Shown here one piece after another: positions 27,126-36,188 of a DNA stretch of 64,000 nucleotides. This DNA comes from an uncultured Holdemania sp. (GTDB taxonomy: Bacteria > Bacillota_I > Bacilli_A > Erysipelotrichales > Erysipelotrichaceae): contig CAJFOC010000035.1 in NCBI GenBank assembly GCA_904395815.1, forward strand, positions 29,624 to 93,623, read 5' to 3'. The notes under the pieces are model-generated. The model made no database searches, had not been told where the DNA came from, and was given only the letters and a program-made list of their open reading frames with translations. The position numbers and the translations under genes were made by a program. How positions within the stretch are numbered: position 1 is the first letter of the stretch; every line of letters starts with the position of its first letter.

Positions 27126-28147
27126 TGAGAACGGGAAATTTCGGACAGTGCCGGGATGGCCGGCAGCCGCGCTGGTATGAGATTGAAAACCCATGGCTGA
27201 AGGTGCGCATCAGCGATTATGGAGCGACGCTGGTGTCGCTGTGGGTGAAGGAAGCGCAGACGGACGTGGTGCTGGGCTTTGATCAGGTGAGCGGTTATGA
27301 GTCGGTGCGGTATATGGGCGCGATGGTAGGCCGGGTCGCCAATCGCATCCGGGGCGCCCGCTTCACGCTGGATCAGCGGGAATACGTGCTGATGGCCAAC
27401 GACCACGGCAACACGCTGCATGGCGGCCAGATCGGATTGGATACGCAGATCTGGACGGTCAGTCATCATGAGGAACAGGCGCTGACCTTGACGCTGATCA
27501 GCCCGCAGGGACAGGATCATTTTCCGGGAACGCTGCGCATTGAGGTGACCTACGAACTCAAAGAACGTCAGCTGAGGATTCACAGCCGGGCGCAGACCGA
27601 CCAGGCGACGCCGGTGTCTCTGACCAACCATGCGTATTTCTGTCTTGCTCAGGGACAGCCGACATTGCAGGGGCATCAGCTGCAGATTGCCTCTGAACGG
27701 ATTGGCCTTCTGGATGAGCAGGGCTGCACACAGCATCAGACGATGGAAGTCGCAGATACTCCGTTTGATTTTCGCAGTTTGCGCAGTGTGACGGCATGTC
27801 TGCGGCAGGATCATCCGCAGCTGCGTGTGGCTGGTGGTCTGGATCACAACTTTGTATTGCAGGGCAGCGGCTGGAAGCAGGCGGCGCAGCTGCGGTGCGG
27901 GGCGCTGACGATGCGGGTGATGACGGATATGCCGGATATGCATGTGTACACGGCCAACTTCCTGGATGGCGCGGTGGGCCGGAACGGTGATCGGTATGAC
28001 GCGCAGTGCGCCATCTGTTTTGAGACGCAGTTTTATCCGGATGATGTTCATCGCGCTCATCCGCAATCCATCCTGCGTCCGGGTGAGGTGTATGATCATG
28101 TCACCGCTTTTGAATTTGAATATCATAAGACAGGGGAGAGAAAATGA
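27125..28147 (+). CDS. galM: Aldose 1-epimerase (mutarotase)
   Basis: Interconverts alpha and beta anomers of galactose or glucose, feeding GalK. 340 residues, beta-sandwich: YGATLVSLWV near 25, GRVANRI near 72, the HGNTLHGG loop near 97, the catalytic His in SLTNHAYFCL near 168 and a Glu in CFETQFYPDDVH near 298. The ATG overlaps the rnc stop; no separate ribosome site. galK overlaps its 3' end by 4 bp. Confidence 0.93.
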   Translation: MRTGNFGQCRDGRQPRWYEIENPWLKVRISDYGATLVSLWVKEAQTDVVLGFDQVSGYESVRYMGAMVGRVANRIRGARFTLDQREYVLMANDHGNTLHGGQIGLDTQIWTVSHHEEQALTLTLISPQGQDHFPGTLRIEVTYELKERQLRIHSRAQTDQATPVSLTNHAYFCLAQGQPTLQGHQLQIASERIGLLDEQGCTQHQTMEVADTPFDFRSLRSVTACLRQDHPQLRVAGGLDHNFVLQGSGWKQAAQLRCGALTMRVMTDMPDMHVYTANFLDGAVGRNGDRYDAQCAICFETQFYPDDVHRAHPQSILRPGEVYDHVTAFEFEYHKTGERK

Positions 28148-29409
28148 AGACAACAGAGATGAAAGACAGACTTCAGCAGTCGCAGCAGTTCGGCCGGCTG
28201 TACGGTCATGCTCAGCAGCAGGCCCGGCAGCGTTGTCTGCGGCTGATCGAGCGTTATCAGCAGGAATTCAGCGCTGAACCGTGCGGGCTGTTTTCCGCGC
28301 CGGGAAGAACGGAAGTCGGCGGCAATCATACCGACCATCAGCATGGCCGGGTGCTGGCGGCCAGCGTGAACATGGATGTGCTGGCAGCGGCCGGTGTGCG
28401 GCCGGATCGGGAAGTGGTTTTTCTTTCTGAAGGCTTTGAAATTCAGCTGGTATCGCTGGAAGATCTGTTTGTGCATGAACAGGAGAAAAATAGTTCGGAA
28501 GCGCTGATTCGCGGAGTGCTGGCCGGATTTGTCAGAAACGGATGGAAAATCGGCGGATTTCAGGCCGTTTCCGACAGCACCGTGCTCAAGGGATCGGGAA
28601 TTTCTTCGTCTGCAGCCTTTGAAGTGCTGATCGGAACCATTCTTTCGCATCTGTATAACGAGGGGCAGGTGCCGCCGGAGGAAATCGCGCGCATCGGACA
28701 GTATGCGGAAAACGTGTATTTTGGTAAGCCGAGCGGATTGCTGGATCAGATGGCCTGTTCGGTGGGCAGTTTTGTCACGATTGATTTTCAGGATCCGGAG
28801 CATGTCGCGGTACGGCAGATTGATTTTGATTTCGCGGCCAGCGGGATTACGCTCTGTCTGGTGGATACCCGTCAGGATCACGCCAATCTTTCGGATGAAT
28901 ACGGCCTGATGCCGCAGGAAATGAAACAGGTTGCCGCTTTTTTCGGCAAGGATGTGCTGCGGGAAGTGGACAGCGGAGAATTCTACCGGCGTATCGGTGA
29001 GGTGCGTCAGGCGCTGGACAATGACCGGGCGTTGTTAAGAGCGATGCATTTCTTTGCTGAAGATCAGCGGGTGCCGCTGGAAGTTGAGGCGCTGCAGCGG
29101 AAGGATCTTCACCGCTTTTTCGAACTGGTCAGGGAATCGGGGCGTTCCAGTTACATGTACCTGCAGAATGTGTACAGTCCTTCGGATATCCGTCATCAGT
29201 CTCTGTCGCTGGCGCTGGCGGTTTCTGAGCATGTGCTGGCTGAGAGAGGAGCCTGGCGGGTTCATGGCGGCGGACTGGCCGGAACGATTCAGGCTTTTGT
29301 ACCGAACGATCTGTTGGAAACCTATCGCGGTCTGATGGAAAACTGTTTTGGCAGCGGCTGCTGTCATGAGCTGATGATCCGTCCGGCCGGCGGAGTCCGG
29401 CTGCTTTAA
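28144..29409 (+). CDS. galK: Galactokinase
   Basis: GHMP kinase that makes galactose-1-phosphate, 421 residues. The galactokinase signature is GRTEVGGNHTDHQHG (57-71). The ATP loop is KGSGISSSAAFEVLIG (near 140). Motif 3, WRVHGGGLAGTIQAFV, is near 372. GRTEVGGNHTDH differs from the common GEHTDY form but matches variants in Erysipelotrichales and clostridia. It is coupled to galM; galT and galE are not in the window. Confidence 0.92.
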   Translation: MKTTEMKDRLQQSQQFGRLYGHAQQQARQRCLRLIERYQQEFSAEPCGLFSAPGRTEVGGNHTDHQHGRVLAASVNMDVLAAAGVRPDREVVFLSEGFEIQLVSLEDLFVHEQEKNSSEALIRGVLAGFVRNGWKIGGFQAVSDSTVLKGSGISSSAAFEVLIGTILSHLYNEGQVPPEEIARIGQYAENVYFGKPSGLLDQMACSVGSFVTIDFQDPEHVAVRQIDFDFAASGITLCLVDTRQDHANLSDEYGLMPQEMKQVAAFFGKDVLREVDSGEFYRRIGEVRQALDNDRALLRAMHFFAEDQRVPLEVEALQRKDLHRFFELVRESGRSSYMYLQNVYSPSDIRHQSLSLALAVSEHVLAERGAWRVHGGGLAGTIQAFVPNDLLETYRGLMENCFGSGCCHELMIRPAGGVRLL

Positions 29410-29444
29410 ACCGCGCCGGTGTGGAAAGAGAGGAGAGACGCCGA

Positions 29445-30260
29445 ATGAGAGTGCTGGAAGCACGAAAGCTGAATGAGCAGGTAACGCTGCTGAAACTAAA
29501 AGCGCCGCGGATTGCCGGAAAGGTCAGACCCGGACAGTTTGTCATTGTGCATCAGGATGAAAAGGCGGAGCGGATTCCGCTGACAGTGGCGGATTTTGAC
29601 GTTCAGCAAGGCAGCATTACTGTTATCGTTCAGGCGGCCGGGGAGTCCACAAGACGGCTTTGCGCACTGAAGCAGGGCGATCAGATCCGGGATCTGGCAG
29701 GACCTCTGGGCCGGCCAACTGACTTTCATAACGCGCGCAGTGTCTGCGTGATCGGAGGCGGAGTGGGCTGCGCTATCGCTTATCCCAGCGCCAAAGCCTG
29801 CCACCTCAATGGGGCGCGGGTTGATCTGATCGCCGGGTTTAAAAATGAATCGCTGGTCATTCTGCGTCAGGAAATGGAAGCGGTGGCGGATGATTTTATC
29901 CTGATCAGCGATGATGGCAGTACCGGAAACAAGGGGTTTGTGACCGATGCGCTGCAGCAGCAGCTGGATGCGGGACGGCGGTATGATCTGGTCATCGCCA
30001 TCGGACCGGTGATCATGATGAAAAACGTTTGCCGGCTGACCCGCTCCTATGGCATCAAAACGCTTGTTTCGCTGAACCCGATTATGATCGACGGAACCGG
30101 AATGTGCGGCGGATGCCGGGTCAGCGTCGGCGGCAAGGTTCGCTTTGCCTGTGTTGACGGTCCCGATTTTGACGGCCATCAGGTTGACTTTGACGAGCTG
30201 ATGCAGCGCAACAATACCTATCGGCCGGATCATGTCTGTCATCTGAAGGAGGCGCGCTGA
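29445..30260 (+). CDS. NAD(P)H-ferredoxin oxidoreductase small subunit (NfnA/SudB type)
   Basis: FAD- and [2Fe-2S]-containing subunit of an electron-transferring or bifurcating transhydrogenase, 271 residues. FAD-binding fold at 1-95 (KVRPGQFVIVH), NAD-binding half at about 100-225 (CVIGGGVGCAIAYPSAKAC), and a C-terminal cluster with Cys ligands in GTGMCGGCRVSVGGKVRFAC. The ATG at 29445 follows GAGAGGAGAG. The partner large subunit starts 2 bp downstream. NfnA versus sulfide dehydrogenase SudB cannot be separated by sequence alone. Confidence 0.9.
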   Translation: MRVLEARKLNEQVTLLKLKAPRIAGKVRPGQFVIVHQDEKAERIPLTVADFDVQQGSITVIVQAAGESTRRLCALKQGDQIRDLAGPLGRPTDFHNARSVCVIGGGVGCAIAYPSAKACHLNGARVDLIAGFKNESLVILRQEMEAVADDFILISDDGSTGNKGFVTDALQQQLDAGRRYDLVIAIGPVIMMKNVCRLTRSYGIKTLVSLNPIMIDGTGMCGGCRVSVGGKVRFACVDGPDFDGHQVDFDELMQRNNTYRPDHVCHLKEAR

Positions 30261-30261
30261 T

Positions 30262-31632
30262 ATGGCCAACATGCAAAATCAGAAAACACCGATGCCTGTT
30301 CGGGATGCGCAGGAACGGATCACGCATTTTCACCAGGTCGCGCTGGGGTATACTTATGCGCAGATGAAGGCGGAGGCGGATCGCTGTCTGCAGTGCGTGC
30401 ATCATCCCTGTACGCAGGGCTGTCCGGTCTCGGTCGCGATTCCGGAGTTTATCCGGGCGCTGAAAGAGGATCAGGTGGATGACGCTTATGACATCATTAC
30501 CCGCACCAACAGTTTTCCTTCGATCTGCGGCCGGGTCTGTCCGCAGGAGAATCAGTGCGAGAAATACTGTGTTCGGGGAGTGCGGGGCGAGGCGGTCGCG
30601 ATTGGCCGTCTGGAACGGTATGCCGCTGATCATCATCAGCCGCATCCGCCGGTTCGTCCTCAATCCAGCGGCATCGCTGTGGCGATTGTCGGCAGCGGAC
30701 CGGCAGGACTGGCCTGTGCGTCGGATCTGGCGCAGGCCGGCTTTGAGGTGACGGTGTTTGAAGCGCTGCACGAGGCTGGCGGGGTATTGCGCTATGGTAT
30801 TCCTGAGTTTCGTCTGCCCAAGGCGATTGTTGACGATCAGCTGCAGCAGCTGCGGCAGCTGGGAGTACGGATCGAAACCAATGTGATCATCGGGAAGACG
30901 ATCACGATGGATGAGCTGATGCAGGAAGGGTTTAAAGCGGTGTTTATCGGCAGCGGCGCCGGATTGCCGCGGTTTATGAACATCCCGGGAGAAAACGCGG
31001 CGGGGGTTTTCAGTGCCAACGAGGTGCTGACACGGATCAACCTGATGAAAGCCTGTGAACCGGGGTATGCGACGCCATTGTTTGCCAGCCGGCATACTGT
31101 AGTGGTCGGCGGCGGTAATGTCGCAATGGATGCCGCCCGCTGCATTCGCCGGCTGGGAAGTCGGGTGACGGTGGTTTACCGCCGTTCGATGAAGGAAATG
31201 CCGGCCCGGCGTGAAGAAATTGAGCATGCGCAGCAGGAAGGAATTGAGTTTCTGACGCTGCACAACCCCACCTCGATCACTCAAAACCAGGACGGCTTTG
31301 TCAGCGCGGTTCAGCTGGAAATCATGACGCTGGGCGAAGAGGATGAACAGGGCCGCCGCCGGCCGGTCGGCAGCGGCCAAACGATCACGCTGGATTGCGA
31401 CAGCGTGGTGATGGCGTTGGGAACGACCAGCAATCCGCTGCTGGTCAGCAGCGAGCCACGGCTGAAAACGGACTCGCGCGGCTGTCTGATAGTCGATGCG
31501 AATCAGAAAACTTCGATGGATCGTGTTTACGCCGGAGGCGATGCGGTCAGCGGCGCAGCCACGGTCATTCTGGCGCTGGGCGCCGGCAAAAAAGCGGCCG
31601 CCGCAATCATTCAGGCTCTGACGGAATCGTAA
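30262..31632 (+). CDS. NADPH-dependent oxidoreductase large subunit (NfnB/GltD type)
   Basis: 456 residues with two N-terminal [4Fe-4S] clusters (CLQCVHHPCTQGCPVSVAIP near 45, then ICGRVCPQENQCEKYCVRG near 90), an FAD domain (VAIVGSGPAGLACASDLA near 140) and an NADPH domain (HTVVVGGGNVAMDAARCIRR near 283), as in GltD-like subunits. Pairing with the preceding small subunit gives an NfnAB complex, which couples NADPH to ferredoxin and NADH. A lone glutamate synthase beta subunit is unlikely, as no gltB is present. Confidence 0.92.
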   Translation: MANMQNQKTPMPVRDAQERITHFHQVALGYTYAQMKAEADRCLQCVHHPCTQGCPVSVAIPEFIRALKEDQVDDAYDIITRTNSFPSICGRVCPQENQCEKYCVRGVRGEAVAIGRLERYAADHHQPHPPVRPQSSGIAVAIVGSGPAGLACASDLAQAGFEVTVFEALHEAGGVLRYGIPEFRLPKAIVDDQLQQLRQLGVRIETNVIIGKTITMDELMQEGFKAVFIGSGAGLPRFMNIPGENAAGVFSANEVLTRINLMKACEPGYATPLFASRHTVVVGGGNVAMDAARCIRRLGSRVTVVYRRSMKEMPARREEIEHAQQEGIEFLTLHNPTSITQNQDGFVSAVQLEIMTLGEEDEQGRRRPVGSGQTITLDCDSVVMALGTTSNPLLVSSEPRLKTDSRGCLIVDANQKTSMDRVYAGGDAVSGAATVILALGAGKKAAAAIIQALTES

Positions 31633-31664
31633 AAACAGGACGGATTTTCGTCCTGTTTTGTTTT
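31631..31664 (+). terminator. Terminator after the NfnAB-type operon
   Basis: AAAACAGGACG-GATTTT-CGTCCTGTTTT followed by GTTTT. Confidence 0.88.
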
Positions 31665-31799
31665 CCGGCAAACGGTGTGCTTTCTTTTACCATAAATAGC
31701 GATGAAAACGAAGAAGGAAATCGGCATACCCAATGAAAACAGTTTCATTGATAAAATGAAAAAAGTCAGAAAGAACCGTCTGGAAATCATCAGAAACGC

Positions 31800-31828
31800 T
31801 TTAAAAGCGACGTTGATTTCACTATAAT
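31800..31828 (+). promoter_or_regulatory. Promoter of the ltaE-pepP-S9 operon
   Basis: TTTAAA (31800-31805), 17 bp, TATAAT (31823-31828), 22 bp before the ATG. Confidence 0.55.
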
Positions 31829-31849
31829 GAAAATCAGGACTGGAGTGAC

Positions 31850-32884
31850 ATGATGAAAATCCTGGATTTACGAAGCGATACGGTAACGCAGCCGACATTG
31901 GCCATGCGTCAGGCGATGATGGAGGCAGAGGTCGGCGATGATGTGTATGGCGATGATCCGACAGTCAATGAACTGCAGCGTCAGGCTGCCGAAAGAACCG
32001 GCAAGGAAGCGGCGCTGTTGGTCAGCAGCGGAACGATGGGCAACCTGTTGGGAGTGATGTCGCAGACCCGCCGTGGGGATGAGGTCATTCTCGGCGCCCG
32101 TGCGCACATTATGACTCATGAGGCGGGGCATCTGGCTCAGATCTGTCAGTGCATGAGCCGTACCATCGATCATCCTGACGATCGCATTTACCCGCAGGAT
32201 ATCCGCGATGCCATCCGCCCTGATGACATCCATGAGCCGCCTTCCTCGCTGCTCTGTCTGGAAAACGCGTTGTCCAACGGCACCGTCGTTTCGCTGCCGC
32301 TTTTGCGGCAGGATTATGAAACGGCGAAGGCGCTGGGACTGAAGGTTCATCTGGATGGAGCGCGGCTGTTCAACGCCGCGGTAAGCCTGAACGTTCAGAT
32401 CAGCGAGCTGGCGGCCTGTGCCGATACGGTGACCTTCTGTCTTTCCAAGGGGTTGTGCGCTCCGGTAGGAGCCATGCTGTGCGGTTCGTGCGATTTCATC
32501 GCCCAGGCGCGGCGAGACCGCAAGAAACTGGGCGGCGGACTGCGGCAGGCGGGTTTTCTGGCGGCAGCGGGTTTGCTGGCGATGAATCAGATGAGCCTGA
32601 GGCTGGCGGAAGATCATGAGCATGCCCGCCTGCTGGCCGCCATGCTGAACGAACTGGACGGGTTTGACGTTGATGAGAACCGGCTGGATATCAACATGGT
32701 TTTTTTCACGACCCAGCCGCCGCTGGATGAACAGCGGCTGGTCCGGGAACTTCGGAATCAGGGAATCCTTGTCAATCCGCCGGATCATGGCGTGTGGCGG
32801 CTGGTCACCCATTACGGCATTGAGCGTGCCGATCTGGGACGAATTGCGGCGCTGTTTGAGCGCTGCGGAAAGGAGTGCCGATGA
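31850..32884 (+). CDS. ltaE: Low-specificity L-threonine aldolase
   Basis: PLP enzyme that splits threonine or allo-threonine into glycine and acetaldehyde, 344 residues. LDLRSDTVTQPT at the start, GDDVYGDDPTVNELQ near 28, the Asp and Arg contacts in HLDGARLFNAAV near 168 and the PLP Lys in FCLSKGLCAPVGAML near 203. Two ATGs (31850, 31853) are possible. It is the first gene of an operon with an aminopeptidase P and an S9 peptidase, all overlapping, which suggests amino-acid use from peptides. Confidence 0.93.
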   Translation: MMKILDLRSDTVTQPTLAMRQAMMEAEVGDDVYGDDPTVNELQRQAAERTGKEAALLVSSGTMGNLLGVMSQTRRGDEVILGARAHIMTHEAGHLAQICQCMSRTIDHPDDRIYPQDIRDAIRPDDIHEPPSSLLCLENALSNGTVVSLPLLRQDYETAKALGLKVHLDGARLFNAAVSLNVQISELAACADTVTFCLSKGLCAPVGAMLCGSCDFIAQARRDRKKLGGGLRQAGFLAAAGLLAMNQMSLRLAEDHEHARLLAAMLNELDGFDVDENRLDINMVFFTTQPPLDEQRLVRELRNQGILVNPPDHGVWRLVTHYGIERADLGRIAALFERCGKECR

Positions 32885-34140
32885 ATTTTCAACAACGCAG
32901 AATGGCGGTCATGGACAGCTTGCCGCCGCAATCGCTGGCTGTTTTCTTTTCCGGACGGGCGCCGGTTCGTTCGGCTGATGAAAACTATCCATTCAGCGTC
33001 AACCGTAATTTTGCCTATCTGACCGGTCTGGATGGGGAACAGATGGCGCTGGTGCTGATCAAAACTGAAACTTCCGTTCAGTCTGTGCTGTTTCAGCCGA
33101 TGCCGGATCCTGATCTGGCACGCTGGGTGGGAGGACGGATGGAGCCGGAGCACAGCCGTGCGATTGCCAAAGTGAACCGCGTCCTTCCGCAGGAACAACT
33201 GGAAAGCTTTCTGTACCGGCAGATGAAATTGTTTTCTTCGTCGCAGCCGGTGAAGGTCGGTCTGGATCTGTCGTGCGAGGGCTGGTATCAGCAGGTGGAC
33301 CCAGCTTATCAGTTTGCCCGGCAGCTGTCTGAGCGTTATCCGGCGGCGCAGGTCTGTGATCTGCACAGAACGCTGGCCCAGTTGCGGATGATCAAGACAG
33401 AGGAGGAAATCGAGCGGATCCGGCAGGCGGCGGAGGCGACGATCACGGCGGTGAAGGTGATGATGCGCCATTGCGCGGAAGGCATCAGCGAAACCGAACT
33501 GGAGGGGGTTTTTGATTTTGCCTTAATGAAACAGGGGATTCGTGAACACGCATTTCCGACGATCTGCGCCAGCGCCCATCACGCCACCGTGCTGCATTAC
33601 AGCGATAACAACGCCATCATCGAGCCGGGAAGTCTGGTACTGTGCGATCTGGGCGCCGCCGTGGATCATTATTGCGCGGACATCACCCGTACCTTTCCAG
33701 CCAGCGGCCGGTTTACGGCCAGGCAGAAGGAAATATACGACATCGTCTTACAGGGGCAGCGGAAAGTGATCGAGGCGGTCCGTCCGGGCATCACGCTGGG
33801 ACAGCTGAATCAGGTGCTGGTCAACTGGTACCAGCAGGCGCTGCCGCCGACAGGATTGCTGGACAACGGCAAAACGGTGGGCGACTATTATTATCACAGC
33901 GTTTCTCATCATCTGGGATTGGATGCTCATGACGCCAGTGTGGCAGGAACAGCGCTGCAGCCGGGAATGGTGATTACCGTGGAGCCGGGACTGTATGTAA
34001 AACAGGAAGGCATCGGGATCCGGATTGAGGATGATCTGCTTGTGACGCAGGACGGTTCGCAGAACCTGACTGCCGGACTGATGCGCACCACCGAAGAGAT
34101 CGAGGCTTTTATGAATAAGGGGGAACAACACCATGGATAA
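32881..34140 (+). CDS. pepP: Xaa-Pro aminopeptidase (M24B)
   Basis: Dinuclear-metal peptidase that removes N-terminal residues before proline. 419 residues: a creatinase-type N-domain (1-165) and a pita-bread catalytic domain. Metal ligands are Asp in LCDLGAAVDHYCADITRTF near 255-265, His in SHHLGLDAHD near 345, Glu in VITVEPGLYV near 365 and Glu in GIRIEDDLLV near 383. The ATG at 32881 is placed after AAGGAG and overlaps the ltaE stop. It overlaps the S9 gene by 8 bp. Confidence 0.93.
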   Translation: MNFQQRRMAVMDSLPPQSLAVFFSGRAPVRSADENYPFSVNRNFAYLTGLDGEQMALVLIKTETSVQSVLFQPMPDPDLARWVGGRMEPEHSRAIAKVNRVLPQEQLESFLYRQMKLFSSSQPVKVGLDLSCEGWYQQVDPAYQFARQLSERYPAAQVCDLHRTLAQLRMIKTEEEIERIRQAAEATITAVKVMMRHCAEGISETELEGVFDFALMKQGIREHAFPTICASAHHATVLHYSDNNAIIEPGSLVLCDLGAAVDHYCADITRTFPASGRFTARQKEIYDIVLQGQRKVIEAVRPGITLGQLNQVLVNWYQQALPPTGLLDNGKTVGDYYYHSVSHHLGLDAHDASVAGTALQPGMVITVEPGLYVKQEGIGIRIEDDLLVTQDGSQNLTAGLMRTTEEIEAFMNKGEQHHG

Positions 34141-36112
34141 AATTGCAAGAGATGAGTTTTACCGCTACCAGTTTCTTTCCAATCTGACCGTTTCACCGGA
34201 CGGCAATCAGATAGCGCTGACGGTTTCCCGCTGTGATCCGGACAGCAACGGCTACATCAGCAACATCTGGATTCGCAAGCAGCAGCAGTTCATTCAGCTG
34301 ACCGGCATGGACAGGGAAAGCAGTTTTATCTTTGAGGATAATCAGACGCTGCTGTTTCCAGCGTGCCGGGATGAGGAAGATCGCAAAAAGGCGGCGGCGC
34401 ATGAACCGTATACCGCTTATTACCGGATTTCCATTCTGGGCGGCGAGGCCATCAAGGCCTTCAGCGTTCCGCTGAAAGCCGGCGGAATCTGGAAACTGGG
34501 CGGATCGCGGTACCTGATCAAGGCGCAGACCGACGCGGCGATCGGCGATTTTGCGGCGATGGACGAATCGCAGCGGGAAGCGGTGATGAAAGAGCGGCGC
34601 GACAACGCGGATTATGAGATTGTGGATGAGATTCCGTTCTGGTCCAATGGCGGCGGTTTTACCAACAAGCTGCGCAATACGCTGTATCTGTTTGACAGTG
34701 CCGACGGATCGCTGAAACCGATCACCGGCCGGTATTTCACAACCAGTTCGGTGGATGTTCGCGGCGATCAGATTCTGTATACCGGTGAAGAGTATACCCG
34801 CCGTCCGCAGCGCAAAAACAGCGTTTATCTGTATGACTGCACCAGCCATCAGACGCAATGTCTTTTTGAAAACAAGACGTTTTCACTGCGTCATGCCCGC
34901 TGGATGAAAGACGGCATTCTTGTGGTCGCATCGGAAAACCGGCGGCATGGCAACAACGAGAATCCGTATTTCTACCGGCTGGAAGATCATCAGCTCACGC
35001 TGCTGGCCGAATATGAATACAGTCAGGGATCGTCAGTCGGCTCGGATTGCCGCTATGGTTCCGGCAGCGGTTTTGAGATCAGAGATGAAACCGCCTATTT
35101 CCTGACGACGCGGGAAGACAGCGGTCATATTTACAGACTGAACGGCGACGGACAGATTCAGCCGGCAGTGCAGCCGCAGGGATCCATTGACAGTTTCGCT
35201 TTGCAGAAAGAATCCATCGTGATGATCGCCATGCTGGGGCAGAAACTGCAGGAAGTGTACCAGTGGGATCCATCGTCCGACAGCCTGACGCAGATTTCCA
35301 GCTTCAACGAGGACGTGCTGAAAGACAAATACGTCGCGGTGCCGGAAAAAGTGACGGTCGCATCAGAAGGAGTCGATATCTGCGGCTGGGTGCTGAAGCC
35401 GAAGGATTATGACCCGGCAAAAAAATATCCGGCGATTCTGGATATTCACGGCGGTCCGAAAACCGCCTATGGTGAAATTTTCTACCATGAAATGCAGGTA
35501 TGGGCTAATGAAGGGTACTTCGTTTTCTTCTGCAACCCGATCGGTTCCGATGGCCGTGACAACGTGTTTGCGGATCTGCGCGGAAAATACGGAACGTGTG
35601 ATTACCGCAACATCATGGACTTTACCGATGAAGTTCTGCGCCGTTATCCGGCGATCGATGAAAAGCGGCTGGGCGTGACCGGCGGCAGCTATGGCGGATT
35701 TATGACCAACTGGATTATCGGCCATACCGATCGCTTCGCTGCGGCCGCCAGTCAGCGCAGCATTGCCAACTGGATTTCGTTCTACGGTGTTTCCGATATC
35801 GGTTTTACCTTCGGACCGGATCAGCAGGATGGCAACATTTATGATCATACGGAACAGCTGTGGGATCACTCTCCGCTGAAATATGCACGCAACTGTACGA
35901 CGCCGACGCTGTTTATTCATTCGGATGAAGATTATCGCTGCCCGATGGCAGAGGGATTGCAGATGGTTACGGCGCTGGCCGATCTGGGCATTGAGACACG
36001 GCTGGTCTACTTCCATGGAGAAAATCATGAGCTGAGCCGTTCCGGCAAGCCGCTGCACCGGATGAAACGATTGAATGAAATCACTGACTGGATGAGCGCT
36101 CATCTGAAATAA
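34133..36112 (+). CDS. S9 family prolyl-oligopeptidase-like serine peptidase (copy 1)
   Basis: A cytoplasmic peptidase (no signal peptide) of the acylaminoacyl-peptidase/DPP type, 659 residues. A beta-propeller fills about 1-390. The alpha/beta-hydrolase domain starts at PAILDIHGGPKTAYGE. The nucleophile Ser is in VTGGSYGGFMTNW near 520, Asp in IHSDEDYRCPMAEG near 605, His in ENHELSRSGKP near 632. Co-transcribed with aminopeptidase P, which points to peptide degradation. Two tandem relatives lie at 50.5-54.5 kb. Confidence 0.92.
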   Translation: MDKIARDEFYRYQFLSNLTVSPDGNQIALTVSRCDPDSNGYISNIWIRKQQQFIQLTGMDRESSFIFEDNQTLLFPACRDEEDRKKAAAHEPYTAYYRISILGGEAIKAFSVPLKAGGIWKLGGSRYLIKAQTDAAIGDFAAMDESQREAVMKERRDNADYEIVDEIPFWSNGGGFTNKLRNTLYLFDSADGSLKPITGRYFTTSSVDVRGDQILYTGEEYTRRPQRKNSVYLYDCTSHQTQCLFENKTFSLRHARWMKDGILVVASENRRHGNNENPYFYRLEDHQLTLLAEYEYSQGSSVGSDCRYGSGSGFEIRDETAYFLTTREDSGHIYRLNGDGQIQPAVQPQGSIDSFALQKESIVMIAMLGQKLQEVYQWDPSSDSLTQISSFNEDVLKDKYVAVPEKVTVASEGVDICGWVLKPKDYDPAKKYPAILDIHGGPKTAYGEIFYHEMQVWANEGYFVFFCNPIGSDGRDNVFADLRGKYGTCDYRNIMDFTDEVLRRYPAIDEKRLGVTGGSYGGFMTNWIIGHTDRFAAAASQRSIANWISFYGVSDIGFTFGPDQQDGNIYDHTEQLWDHSPLKYARNCTTPTLFIHSDEDYRCPMAEGLQMVTALADLGIETRLVYFHGENHELSRSGKPLHRMKRLNEITDWMSAHLK

Positions 36113-36132
36113 GCTTCATTACAGCCGACATG

Positions 36133-36174
36133 AACTAACGCCCGGGAATTTCTCCCGGGCGTTAGTTGATTTTA
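36133..36174. terminator. Strong bidirectional terminator
   Basis: AACTAACGCCCGGGA (36133-36147) pairs perfectly with 36153-36167 around a 5-nt loop; GATTTTAT follows on the + strand. It separates the S9 gene from the convergent phosphoesterase. Confidence 0.85.
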
Positions 36175-36188
36175 TGACAGCTGAGATA

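Noticed and set aside
30121..31671. 516-codon open frame antisense to the NfnB-type gene
   Set aside because: Shadow frame; it also covers a terminator on the true coding strand.
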